From positions 1 through 64,000 of the forward strand of contig SFCQ01000001.1 of assembly GCA_004558525.1 (NCBI GenBank): a stretch of DNA of 64,000 bases, in the 5' to 3' direction. A model generated the notes under the pieces. It saw only the letters and a list, made by a program, of their open reading frames with translations, searched no databases and was not told the origin of the DNA. Made by a program: the position numbers and the translations under genes. Shown here piece by piece: positions 16,029 through 23,591 of the stretch (its first letter is position 1; each line of letters starts with the position of its first letter). The DNA comes from Clostridiales bacterium. GTDB lineage: Bacteria; Bacillota; Clostridia; Christensenellales; CAG-138.

Positions 16029-17025
16029 TTGCTTTTCCCCTTGAGTTCTTCATGAGCATATATAAGAAATACGGCCCGCCTATAAGCGAGATAAGTATGC
16101 CCGCGCTAAGCTCATAGGGGCTGAAAAGCACCCTGCCCAGCGTATCGCACACGAGCACGAGCAGCGCGCCTATAAGCGCCGAGCCGAGCACGGCCCTCCT
16201 TGCGCCGGAGCCGAACACGGCCTTTGCCATGTGCGGCACGATAAGGCCCACAAAGCCTATAAGCCCCGCAAAGCTGACCGCGGCCCCTGCAAGCATCGCG
16301 GCTGTAACGAGCAGCGCGAACCTTGTCGCCTGCACGTTAAGGCCAATGCTGTTCGCCGTTTCCTCGCCAAGGCTGAGCACGTCCATGTTCCGGCCAAGCA
16401 GTACGCTCAGCGCTATGCACGGCAGTATGTACAGTGCCGCCGGAATAAGCACATCGTAGTTTACTCCCGAAAGGCTGCCTACGCTGAACGTGTTTGCTGC
16501 CGTTATTATATCAGGAAAAAGCTCCTTAATAAGGCTTGACGCCGCAGAGAGCATGCTGCTTACTGCAACGCCCACAAGTATCAGCTTCATCTTGGATGCG
16601 CCCATTATCCCCGCCACGGCGTATATGAACAGCGTGCAGCATACCGCGCCCATGAACGCGGCCGATGGCAGCAGCGCGCTGACGTGCGGAAACAGCGCCA
16701 TGCATGCCAGCGTGGCAAAGCCCGCACCCGCGTTAACGCCTATTATGCCAGGCCCCGCCATCGGGTTGTTCATCACGGATTGTATTATGCAGCCTGATGC
16801 CGCAAGCCCCGCGCCGGCAAGCAGGGAGCCTATCATGCGCGGCACGCGTATATATGCGATTATTGACCAGTTTGTGCCTTCGCGCCTGCTTACGGCTTCG
16901 AATATGCTTTTTATGGGCATAGCCGCCGCGCCTACGCTAAGCGATACTATGCACATAGCCATAAGCGCGAGTATAAGCAGCATATACATGCAGCCGGTAT
17001 GCTTATTCCCTCTGTTATTCGGCAT
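16021..17025 (-). CDS. FecCD-family ABC transporter permease
   Basis: The 334-residue membrane protein has about nine or ten hydrophobic segments and FecCD hallmarks: RVPRMIGSLLAGAGLAASGCIIQ, NPMAGPGIIGVNAGAGFAT, GFVGLIVPH and the final ELSAGILISLIGGPYFLYMLMK. It forms the channel of a metal-chelate importer. The ATG at 17025 overlaps the stop of the LysR gene; a longer frame to 17070 would read far into that gene. The gene order LysR-permease-ATPase without a binding protein is unusual. Confidence 0.92.
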   Translation of the reverse strand: MPNNRGNKHTGCMYMLLILALMAMCIVSLSVGAAAMPIKSIFEAVSRREGTNWSIIAYIRVPRMIGSLLAGAGLAASGCIIQSVMNNPMAGPGIIGVNAGAGFATLACMALFPHVSALLPSAAFMGAVCCTLFIYAVAGIMGASKMKLILVGVAVSSMLSAASSLIKELFPDIITAANTFSVGSLSGVNYDVLIPAALYILPCIALSVLLGRNMDVLSLGEETANSIGLNVQATRFALLVTAAMLAGAAVSFAGLIGFVGLIVPHMAKAVFGSGARRAVLGSALIGALLVLVCDTLGRVLFSPYELSAGILISLIGGPYFLYMLMKNSRGKANA

Positions 17026-17917
17026 GGCTCGTGGCGTTCTCCCTGCCGTATTCCATACAAAGCTCTGCAAAGCGCCTCAGCGCCGGCGTTATGTATTTGT
17101 CCTTGTGATATACTATGTCAAAATACCTTCCAAGCTCCATGCCCTCTATATCCATGCTCCAAAGCATGCCCTTGTCAACATAGCCCTTCACCAGCCTTTC
17201 GGATATAACGCTTATGCCGTGGCCGTCGGCAACGGCGGAAAGTATGGCGTCTGACGTAAACGACGTCCATGCTATGTTGTATGGTATATGCTCCTGCCTC
17301 AATGCGTTTTCAAGCTGGGCCCTTGTGCCGCTGCCCTCCTCCCTCAAAATAAAGTCGGCGTTTTTAAGCTCCTCACACCTTACGCTCTTCCTGCCGTAAA
17401 AGCCATGCTCCCTTCCGCATATAAGCACAATCTTATCCCTTACCGCATGGCTGCTTATCAGGTATTCGCTGTTTATTCTGCCCTCCACCAGCGCCGCGTC
17501 GAGCTTGTTTTCTATAAGCATCTGCTCAAGCAGGTGCGTGTTCGCCACATGCACCTCCGCCCGAATATGCTCAAAATCCTGCTTCAGCCTTTTTACTATG
17601 GGGCTTATCGAATACGCGCCCACGGTTATTGTGGCGCCGAGCCTTATGAACTGCTCGCTGTTGGCTGTGGAGAGATAGCTTTCCATCTGCTGCTGGAGCG
17701 ATATCAGCCTTACCGCGTATTCCATAAGCTGCTCCCCAGCCTGCGTGAGATATACTCCCTTTGACAGCCTTTCAAAAAGCTTAACGCCGTACTCCTTCTC
17801 TATCTCGCTTATCGCCTGGCTTACCGAGGATTGCGATATATACATGGCCTTTGCGGCCTCGCTCATGCTCCTAAGCTCCGCCGTTTTAACGAATATCCTT
17901 ATGTGCCTGTTCGTCAT
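17015..17917 (-). CDS. LysR-family transcriptional regulator
   Basis: The 300-residue protein has an N-terminal winged helix (residues 1-60, with SEAAKAMYISQSSVSQAISEIE as the recognition region) and a LysR substrate-binding domain. It is nearest to the CysL/YwfK type by general look. GGGAG lies 5 bp before the ATG at 17917; the ATG at 17929 overlaps that site. It diverges from the CoA-disulfide reductase gene across 165 bp and overlaps the FecCD gene, so it may control both. The sulfur-type enzyme across the spacer suggests a sulfur-related signal, which is inference. Confidence 0.88.
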   Translation of the reverse strand: MTNRHIRIFVKTAELRSMSEAAKAMYISQSSVSQAISEIEKEYGVKLFERLSKGVYLTQAGEQLMEYAVRLISLQQQMESYLSTANSEQFIRLGATITVGAYSISPIVKRLKQDFEHIRAEVHVANTHLLEQMLIENKLDAALVEGRINSEYLISSHAVRDKIVLICGREHGFYGRKSVRCEELKNADFILREEGSGTRAQLENALRQEHIPYNIAWTSFTSDAILSAVADGHGISVISERLVKGYVDKGMLWSMDIEGMELGRYFDIVYHKDKYITPALRRFAELCMEYGRENATSHAE

Positions 17918-18082
17918 GCGCGCTCCCATTAGTTTATTGTAATGTATTTCATTAAAATTATAGTATTTTACGAATGTATAATCACAATCAAGGTATAAAA
18001 ATTCAAATTTGGGGCAAAAGCGCCCCGAATCAGGCAAAAACATCAAAACAAGAGCAATACGGGAGCAGGAAAGGGGACAGCC

Positions 18083-19711
18083 ATGAACATTCTGGTAATC
18101 GGTGGGGTCGCGGCAGGCACAAAGGCCGCAGCAAAGCTGAAAAGGGAGCTGGGCAACGATTGCAGCATAACGCTTATAACAAAAAGCGACTATGTGTCCT
18201 TTGCCGGCTGCGGGCTGCCATACTACGTTGGCGGAAGCATAAAAACAAGGGAAGAGCTTGTTGTGAACAGCCCTGAAAAGTTCGCCAGGCTGACCGGCGT
18301 AAACGTGCGCTGCGGCGTTGAGGCTACGGCTGTCGACACGCAGGGCCATACCGTGACCGCGACGAATGAAAACGGCGATACGGAGCTTATCAGATATGAC
18401 AAGCTTATAATAGCCGCCGGAGCCGAATCCATAGTGCCGCCTATAGAGGGGGCCGGATTGAAAAACGTGTTCACCATGCGCACACCAGGCGATGGCGACT
18501 CTATACGCGAGGCCGCAAAGCAGGCCAAAAGGGCGTTGATAGTCGGCGGCGGCTTTATAGGGCTTGAGCTTGCGGAAAATCTGCTTTCCGCCGGTATAAG
18601 GCCAATGATAGTTGAGATGGCCCCGCATATACTGCCGGGATTTGACGCGGACTTTGCCGAGTATGCCCAAGCAAAGCTGCTCGAAGCCGGAATAGGCGTG
18701 CTTACCGATACCAGGCTCGTAGCGATAAATGGAAACGAAAAGGTTGAAGGCGCAATGACCGATAAGCGCAAGCTCAAGACGGACATGGTGGTGCTTTGCG
18801 CAGGCATACGCCCCTGCACGGCCTTCCTCAAGGACAGCGGCATAGCCATGGACAAGCGCGGCCTTATAAGCGTTGACGCGCACATGCGCACAAGCGCTCC
18901 GGACGTATACGCCGCGGGAGACTGCGTGAATGTGTTCAACCGCATGACGCACAGCGTGCAGTGGTCGCCTATGGGCTCGAGCGCCAATATGGAAGCAAGG
19001 CTGATGGCGATGAACATTGCGGGCAAGGAGGAGGAATACCCGGGCGTGCTCGGCACCGCCGTTGTAAAGCTTGCCGGATTGAACGCGGCAAAAACGGGCT
19101 TTTGCCACAGCGCGGCCATAGCTGCCGGCTTTGATGCTGAAAGCGTAGTTATAGCCACAGACGACAAGGCCCATTATTACCCCGGCAGCGAAGTGATGAG
19201 CATAAGGCTTACCTGCGACAAAAGGACGGGCAAGCTCATAGGCGCCCAGGCTATAGGCAAGGGCTGCGTTGACAAGGTGATAGACGTTGCCGTTACCGCG
19301 ATATCGCTGGGTGCGGACGTGTATCAGCTGCAGAATATGGACCTTTGCTATGCGCCGCCGTTCTCAACGGCAATACACCCGTTTTCCGTTGCCGTTACGG
19401 CGCTTATAAACAAGCTAAGCGGCGCTATGGACAGCATAGACGCGCAGGGCTACGGCGCCATTGCCGGCGAAGCAAAGCTGATAAGCGTTACCGAAACGAG
19501 CAATCTTCCTGCGGAAAAGAACATACCCAATCATTACTTTGCCGATATAAACGGCCCTATAGACGGCCTGGACAAAGCCGATAAAATAGTGCTTGTATGC
19601 AACAAGGGCAAGCAGGCTTATTTTGCGCAGAACAGGCTGAGGCGCTTCGGCTATACGGATACATATGTGCTTGAAGGCGGCTCCGTATTCAATGAACAGC
19701 TTTTTGAATAA
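18083..19711 (+). CDS. CoA-disulfide reductase-type flavoenzyme with C-terminal rhodanese domain
   Basis: The 542-residue protein starts with an FAD Rossmann motif (VIGGVAAGTKAA), has the single redox cysteine C43 in SFAGCGLPYY typical of CoA-disulfide/polysulfide reductases, a NAD(P) motif IVGGGFIGLELAE (about 155-168) and the FAD motif VYAAGDCV. Residues from about 450 on form a rhodanese-like domain whose cysteine, C506, is in VLVCNKGKQA. CoADR-Rhd proteins reduce CoA disulfide, CoA persulfide or polysulfide. The broken sulfite-reductase-like gene follows 44 bp downstream, suggesting a sulfur-reduction operon. Confidence 0.9.
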   Translation: MNILVIGGVAAGTKAAAKLKRELGNDCSITLITKSDYVSFAGCGLPYYVGGSIKTREELVVNSPEKFARLTGVNVRCGVEATAVDTQGHTVTATNENGDTELIRYDKLIIAAGAESIVPPIEGAGLKNVFTMRTPGDGDSIREAAKQAKRALIVGGGFIGLELAENLLSAGIRPMIVEMAPHILPGFDADFAEYAQAKLLEAGIGVLTDTRLVAINGNEKVEGAMTDKRKLKTDMVVLCAGIRPCTAFLKDSGIAMDKRGLISVDAHMRTSAPDVYAAGDCVNVFNRMTHSVQWSPMGSSANMEARLMAMNIAGKEEEYPGVLGTAVVKLAGLNAAKTGFCHSAAIAAGFDAESVVIATDDKAHYYPGSEVMSIRLTCDKRTGKLIGAQAIGKGCVDKVIDVAVTAISLGADVYQLQNMDLCYAPPFSTAIHPFSVAVTALINKLSGAMDSIDAQGYGAIAGEAKLISVTETSNLPAEKNIPNHYFADINGPIDGLDKADKIVLVCNKGKQAYFAQNRLRRFGYTDTYVLEGGSVFNEQLFE

Positions 19712-19755
19712 AGCATCAAATACAACTTAATTCAAAACAAGGAAGGTAAACAGGA

Positions 19756-20005
19756 ATGTATACTCCCACCGATGCAGAAAAAAAGGCCGTTAAAGGCCGC
19801 GGCTTTCTTGCCAACTCACAGGGCGGCGGCTTCTCCGCGCGCATAATAACCGTAAACGGCGTTATAACGCATGAGCAGGCCCGCACCATAGCCGAAGCTG
19901 CCGAAAAGTTCGGCAATGGCGAGGTCGCCTTCACAACAAGGCTCACCGTTGAGCTGCCAGGCGTAAAATATGAGGATATAGAGGCATTTACCGAGTTCAT
20001 CGGCA
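19756..20005 (+). pseudogene. 5' fragment of a sulfite/nitrite-reductase-like subunit
   Basis: The ATG at 19756 opens a frame whose first 83 or so residues resemble the N-terminus of AsrC-like siroheme/4Fe-4S reductases: TPTDAEKKAVKGRGFL, FSARIITVNGV, AEAAEKFGNGEVAFTTRLTVELPGV and EFIGKA. The expected continuation (glycine-rich turn, then cysteine motifs for the cluster) is missing. From about 20006 the DNA codes instead, in another frame, for M20 peptidase. The open frame runs on to 20064 with unrelated residues. The product cannot bind siroheme, so the gene is broken, or the assembly is chimeric here. Confidence 0.65.
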
Positions 20006-20707
20006 AGGCCGTTTGGCGGCACCTCCTTGGGCAAGCTTGCAAGGGCTATTGCCTCAATAGTTGAAAACCCGATAGAGCCGAAGCTTTCGCCTTTGATGAA
20101 GGACTTCTTTTTGACCCTTAAGCCGTATATAAACAAAGAGCCGCTTAAAACGCTTGTCGCCGATATAGACAAAAACGGCGCGCTGATAGCGCGGTATTGC
20201 TATAACGACCCCGTTCTCTTCCCGTATGTGACCACGACGTTTGCGCCTACCGTGATAGAGGGCGGAAGCGCCATGAACAACATACTGCCCCAAAACATGC
20301 GCGCAGTCATAAACACCCGCATAGCTCCAACGGAAACGGTGGAGGATGTGCGCGCACATGTTGAAGGGCTTATAGACGGCACATCAGTCGCCGTCCGCTT
20401 TATAAAGGCGGACCCGCCATCCGCCTGTGCGGATACTGCCTGCCGCGGCTACGACATGCTGAAGTCCGCTATGGCGCGCTACTATAAAGGTGCGCTGTTT
20501 ATACCGAGCCTTGTAACAGGCGCCTCGGACGCGCGTAATTATGAGACGGTGTGCAACGCCTGTTTCAGGTGCAGCCCCTTCATGGCCCCGCATCAGGACG
20601 TTGCAGGCGGCGTACACGGCGTTAACGAGCGCATATCCATACGGGCCTATGCGCAGGGCATACGCGTTTTGACAGAGCTTATAAAGAGCGCCTGCTGCGA
20701 GGGATAG
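20006..20707 (+). pseudogene. 3' fragment of an M20-family metallopeptidase
   Basis: From AGG at 20006 one frame gives RPFGGTSLGKLARAIA and continues for 233 codons to TAG at 20705-20707. It covers the end of the dimerisation domain and the C-terminal catalytic part of an M20 (Gly-Xaa carboxypeptidase-like) enzyme, including the final metal-site region PFMAPHQDVAGGVHGVNERIS. The N-terminal metal-binding half is absent. A TTG at 20027 could start a short product, but no ribosome site supports it. The fragment is joined to the sulfite-reductase-like piece in a shared AAGGCCG-like stretch. Confidence 0.7.
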
Positions 20708-20802
20708 TTGAACGCAAAGCCCTTTGCCTGTATAATAAAATACAAGCTGTTTGGATATGCCATACAGCGCATTTTATAAAAGCCAGGGGCTGAAAGGACG
20801 CT

Positions 20803-21321
20803 TTGTTGGAGCTTATTGACATACTTTCGCTTCATGCTGAAAAGTATCCGCTTATGCTGTGCGAGGACGCGGTAAAGCTTGTATACCAAAACGAATTTGC
20901 CGGAGGACACATGATAAAGGATGCTTCCTCCGCTCTTGCTATGCTCAGGCGCGAGTTTGCAGGCGTAGAAAGGCGGCTGTCGCTTCCGCTTTATGAGCCG
21001 ATAGGCAACGGCATCGTGCGCGTTGACCTTTGCGCAGTGGATACGGCAAGGCTACCGCTGGAAGCGCTAAACAGCATATTCGTGCAAACGGCCAACAGCA
21101 ACCGCGGCGATATGGCCTCGTTCAAGGCCAAGCTTGGGGTGCTGTCACGGGCCGCAGCCGGCGGCATGTTTTCTTTCACATCAAAAGAGCTTGACGCTTA
21201 CCTTCTTGGCTACGCAGGCCTCGGCTATCCTGCCGTATCGCACAGCGCAAAATACCGCCTGGCGTACCGGCCGGCATACAGGGTGGTTGACGAGCGGCTG
21301 CTGTTAAAACAGCTTATATAA
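20803..21321 (+). CDS. Conserved hypothetical protein
   Basis: The 172-residue soluble protein begins LELIDILSLHAEKYPLMLCEDAVKLVYQNEFAGGHMI and ends GYPAVSHSAKYRLAYRPAYRV. I recall similar proteins of unknown function in many clostridia, with conserved H, NEF.GGH, IGNG and HS..Y..AY.P.YR positions that could form an active site. AAAGGA precedes two tandem TTG codons at 20803 and 20806; either may start it. No neighbour hints at a role: a broken peptidase gene precedes it and a tRNA follows. Confidence 0.6.
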   Translation: MLELIDILSLHAEKYPLMLCEDAVKLVYQNEFAGGHMIKDASSALAMLRREFAGVERRLSLPLYEPIGNGIVRVDLCAVDTARLPLEALNSIFVQTANSNRGDMASFKAKLGVLSRAAAGGMFSFTSKELDAYLLGYAGLGYPAVSHSAKYRLAYRPAYRVVDERLLLKQLI

Positions 21322-21366
21322 ACATAAACAGGCTGCGGCTTAAAAGCCACTTTATCAAAAGGCCAA

Positions 21367-21395
21367 CAAAAAAACACCACCTTGGCAGGTGATGC
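21367..21395 (-). terminator. tRNA-Leu terminator
   Basis: On minus, CATCACCT/AGGTGGTG forms an 8-bp stem with a GCCA loop followed by seven T residues, starting about 10 bp after the tRNA 3' end. Confidence 0.85.
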
Positions 21396-21402
21396 TTTTA
21401 AT

Positions 21403-21485
21403 TGGTGCGGTCAATGAGACTTGAACTCATACGGTTGCCCATACGCCCCTCAAACGTACGCGTCTGCCTATTCCGCCATGACCGC
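21403..21485 (-). tRNA. tRNA-Leu (anticodon GAG)
   Basis: The minus strand folds into a class II tRNA of 83 nt including the encoded CCA (21403-21405). The acceptor stem is GCGGTCA/TGACCGC with discriminator A. The D arm contains AATAGGCAGACGC. The anticodon stem TACGT/GCGTA (one G-U pair) holds loop TTGAGGG with anticodon GAG. The extra arm is ..GGGC-AA-CC.. and the T arm ATGAG-TTCAAGT-CTCAT. It reads CTC/CTT leucine codons. Confidence 0.95.
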
Positions 21486-21517
21486 GATATCACGGCTCTT
21501 CACGAACCGCAAGAAGT

Positions 21518-21546
21518 ATTATACTTATACTTTGCCATCTTGTCAA
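21518..21546 (-). promoter_or_regulatory. Consensus promoter of tRNA-Leu
   Basis: On minus, perfect TTGACA (21541-21546), a 17-bp spacer and perfect TATAAT (21518-21523) lie 33 bp before the tRNA 5' end. This is the strongest promoter match in the window. Confidence 0.9.
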
Positions 21547-21667
21547 CACCTGCTTTATGCTGTTTTCGCGTTTTTTGCTCATGGAGCCTGTAAATGGGCA
21601 AAAAGCTTGTTCGTTTGATGGCTCTTCGGCAGATCGAACCTCCTTGTATTCCATTATCAGCTGATGG

Positions 21668-21673
21668 TATAAT
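21668..21673 (+). promoter_or_regulatory. -10 box immediately before the MBL-VanY gene
   Basis: A perfect TATAAT ends 6 bp before the ATG at 21680, with TTGTAT (21644-21649) 18 bp upstream as a possible -35. If used, transcription would start at or next to the start codon. No Shine-Dalgarno sequence is visible before the ATG, in contrast to most genes here. Confidence 0.45.
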
Positions 21674-21679
21674 GGCTAC

Positions 21680-23251
21680 ATGAACACCAAGCTTATCAGA
21701 ATCCTATGCTGCATTATCGCTGCGCTGCCGCTTTACGGCTGCGCTTACGGCGGTGGCGGGCAAACATCCGAGCCTGAGCGCGTTGAGATAGCCGGTAATG
21801 CGTCCGGCACGGCCGCGCCCATTTTTACCGCCGCACCGGATGCCGCAACTGCGGCGGAAGCGTGGGTGCTTTTTATTAACGCCAAAAAGGGGGACGCGGC
21901 GCTTGTAGCCATCGATTCAAAATTCTATCTTATAGATACCGGCAGGGAGGAAAATGCGGACGAGCTTATAAGCATACTGCGCCAATATGGAGTGAGCGAG
22001 CTTGAGGGCATATTCCTTACGCATAGCCACAAGGATCATACCGGCGGCCTGAAAGCCATAGCAAATACCTTCAAGATAAACAATGCCTATCGCTCCGACA
22101 TAGGCGAAAAGGACGACGAGGGCGTATTGAAGCTCGATAAAAAGCTTGCCAAGCTCGGCCTTGCTCAAAGCGTGCTTTCCGCCGGGGCGGAGCTGCGGCT
22201 CGGCAACGGCGCAAGCCTTGAGGTGCTTGCCCCGATAAGCTTTAATGCGGACGATGATAACGACAATTCGCTTGTCATGATGCTTAAGGTAAACGGGCAA
22301 AGCGTGCTTTTTACCGGCGATATGCAGTTCAGCGAGGAGCAGACGCTGCTTGATTCGGGCGCGCAGCTTAAAGCGGATGTGCTTAAGGTGGGCAATCATG
22401 GCAATCCTGACGCTACGCTTGACACATTCGCGTCAAGCGTGGCCCCCAAGGCGGCGATAATCAGCACCAACCGGCTTTTTGACGACGATTCGGCAAACGA
22501 AAGGGTGATAGCCGCGCTGCCGGATTCGGAGATATTCATAACCGAAAACGATGCATGGGGCGTTATGGCGAGGCTTGATTCAGATGCCGACGGCGGTATA
22601 TCCATAACCTATGCCGCCCCGAACATAGAGGAGAGGGCGGCGTATATGCGCGATAATTACTATACCGCCCTGATAAACAGAAAAAACCTTATAAGCCCGG
22701 ACTATGTGCCGAACAACCTTGTAAAGGCGGCGGATATGGGGCTTGAAAACGTAAAGCTCAAAAAAGACTCTATAAAGGGCGATAAGGAGGCCATGCTCGC
22801 GTTGAAGGCCATGCTTAAGGCGGCGCAGAAGGACGGCGTGTACGGCTTCTATCTTGTAAGCGCCTATAGGGACTATGCCGAGCAGCAGGCGCTTTGGGAC
22901 AAAAAAGTCGCCAAGGATCAAAACTACGGCAAGGATGTGGATAAGCCAATAGTTACGGCCTATCCTGGCGCAAGCGAGCATCAGACGGGGCTTGCGTTTG
23001 ATATAGCGGCGGTAGACGCCACCGCCCTCTCGCAAGGCTTCGCTGATACCGAGCAGGGCAAGTGGCTGTATGCGCATTGCAGCGAGTACGGGTTCATATT
23101 AAGATACCCAAAGGGCAAGGAGCAGGAGACGGTAATAGTGTTTGAGCCGTGGCATTTTCGCTATGTCGGCAGGGAGCTTGCGCGCTACCTTACCGAGCAT
23201 GATATGACATTGGAAAAATATTATCAAACATTTTATAAAAATGAGGGTTGA
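21680..23251 (+). CDS. Lipoprotein fusing a ComEC-type metallo-beta-lactamase domain to a VanY D,D-carboxypeptidase
   Basis: The 523-residue protein has a lipoprotein signal (lipobox LYGC, C21). Residues about 60-310 form a metallo-beta-lactamase fold like the extracellular domain of ComEC: THSHKDH (H115, H117, D119, H120), FTGD (D214) and KVGNHGN (H240). Residues about 340-515 are a VanY/M15B peptidase: SAYRDYAEQQ, zinc ligands H434 and D441 in SEHQTGLAFD, and E489 and H492 in EPWHFRYVG. The second half should trim terminal D-Ala from wall peptides outside the membrane. The first half could hydrolyse a phosphodiester such as DNA. All key residues are kept in both halves, so both may be active. 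The gene stands alone. Confidence 0.88.
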   Translation: MNTKLIRILCCIIAALPLYGCAYGGGGQTSEPERVEIAGNASGTAAPIFTAAPDAATAAEAWVLFINAKKGDAALVAIDSKFYLIDTGREENADELISILRQYGVSELEGIFLTHSHKDHTGGLKAIANTFKINNAYRSDIGEKDDEGVLKLDKKLAKLGLAQSVLSAGAELRLGNGASLEVLAPISFNADDDNDNSLVMMLKVNGQSVLFTGDMQFSEEQTLLDSGAQLKADVLKVGNHGNPDATLDTFASSVAPKAAIISTNRLFDDDSANERVIAALPDSEIFITENDAWGVMARLDSDADGGISITYAAPNIEERAAYMRDNYYTALINRKNLISPDYVPNNLVKAADMGLENVKLKKDSIKGDKEAMLALKAMLKAAQKDGVYGFYLVSAYRDYAEQQALWDKKVAKDQNYGKDVDKPIVTAYPGASEHQTGLAFDIAAVDATALSQGFADTEQGKWLYAHCSEYGFILRYPKGKEQETVIVFEPWHFRYVGRELARYLTEHDMTLEKYYQTFYKNEG

Positions 23252-23276
23252 CAAACAGTACATCTAAAGATTATAT
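23248..23276 (+). promoter_or_regulatory. Putative promoter for the 55-residue peptide gene
   Basis: TTGACA (23248-23253), overlapping the stop codon of the MBL-VanY gene, is followed after 17 bp by TTATAT (23271-23276). It could serve the small membrane peptide and, by read-through, the liv operon. Confidence 0.5.
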
Positions 23277-23325
23277 TATATACTAAATTTTGAAGCGTCG
23301 TTTTGACGGCAGAAAGGAGCGCATT

Positions 23326-23493
23326 ATGGTTAAAAGCAGATATAGCTTTATGGCTGTATTGGCCGCGTTTGCGCTTCTTATAAACTGCATGGCCGGCATG
23401 GTTGGCATAGTTTCTGTAGGGCTGATTATACTCATCAGCCTTATTAGCCTTGTAATCATAATTATTACGAAGCGGAGAGCATGCCTGACGTAA
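23326..23493 (+). CDS. Small membrane peptide of 55 residues
   Basis: An ATG with a strong AAAGGAG site opens a 55-codon frame encoding VKSRY, a hydrophobic stretch (about residues 8-45, possibly two helices separated by a Gly-containing turn) and a KRRAC tail. Nothing in it identifies a family. A terminator follows at 23519 and then the liv binding-protein gene. The good ribosome site and its own promoter support expression. Confidence 0.5.
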   Translation: MVKSRYSFMAVLAAFALLINCMAGMVGIVSVGLIILISLISLVIIIITKRRACLT

Positions 23494-23518
23494 CGCATAA
23501 AAATACGCGTAGAAATGG

Positions 23519-23558
23519 GCGGTTCTCCGATAGCCAAACGGGGAGCCGCTTTTATTTT
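23519..23558 (+). terminator. Intrinsic terminator before the liv operon
   Basis: A 10-bp stem (GCGGTTCTCC / GGGGAGCCGC with two G-U pairs, 23519-23528 and 23540-23549) is followed by TTTTATTTTAT. It separates the small peptide gene from livK or attenuates read-through into it. Confidence 0.7.
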
Positions 23559-23591
23559 ATCAAAATTCAAGGTTACAAAACGGAGGTAAGT

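Noticed and set aside
17918..19174. Upstream extension of the LysR frame to more than 700 codons
   Set aside because: The extension is antisense to the CoA-disulfide reductase gene. The LysR helix-turn-helix begins right after the ATG at 17917, which has a ribosome site.
20027..20707. Independent M20 peptidase gene starting at TTG 20027
   Set aside because: The frame is open back to at least 20006 with good family sequence (RPFGGTS), no ribosome site precedes the TTG, and the N-terminal metal-binding half is missing, so it is a fragment.
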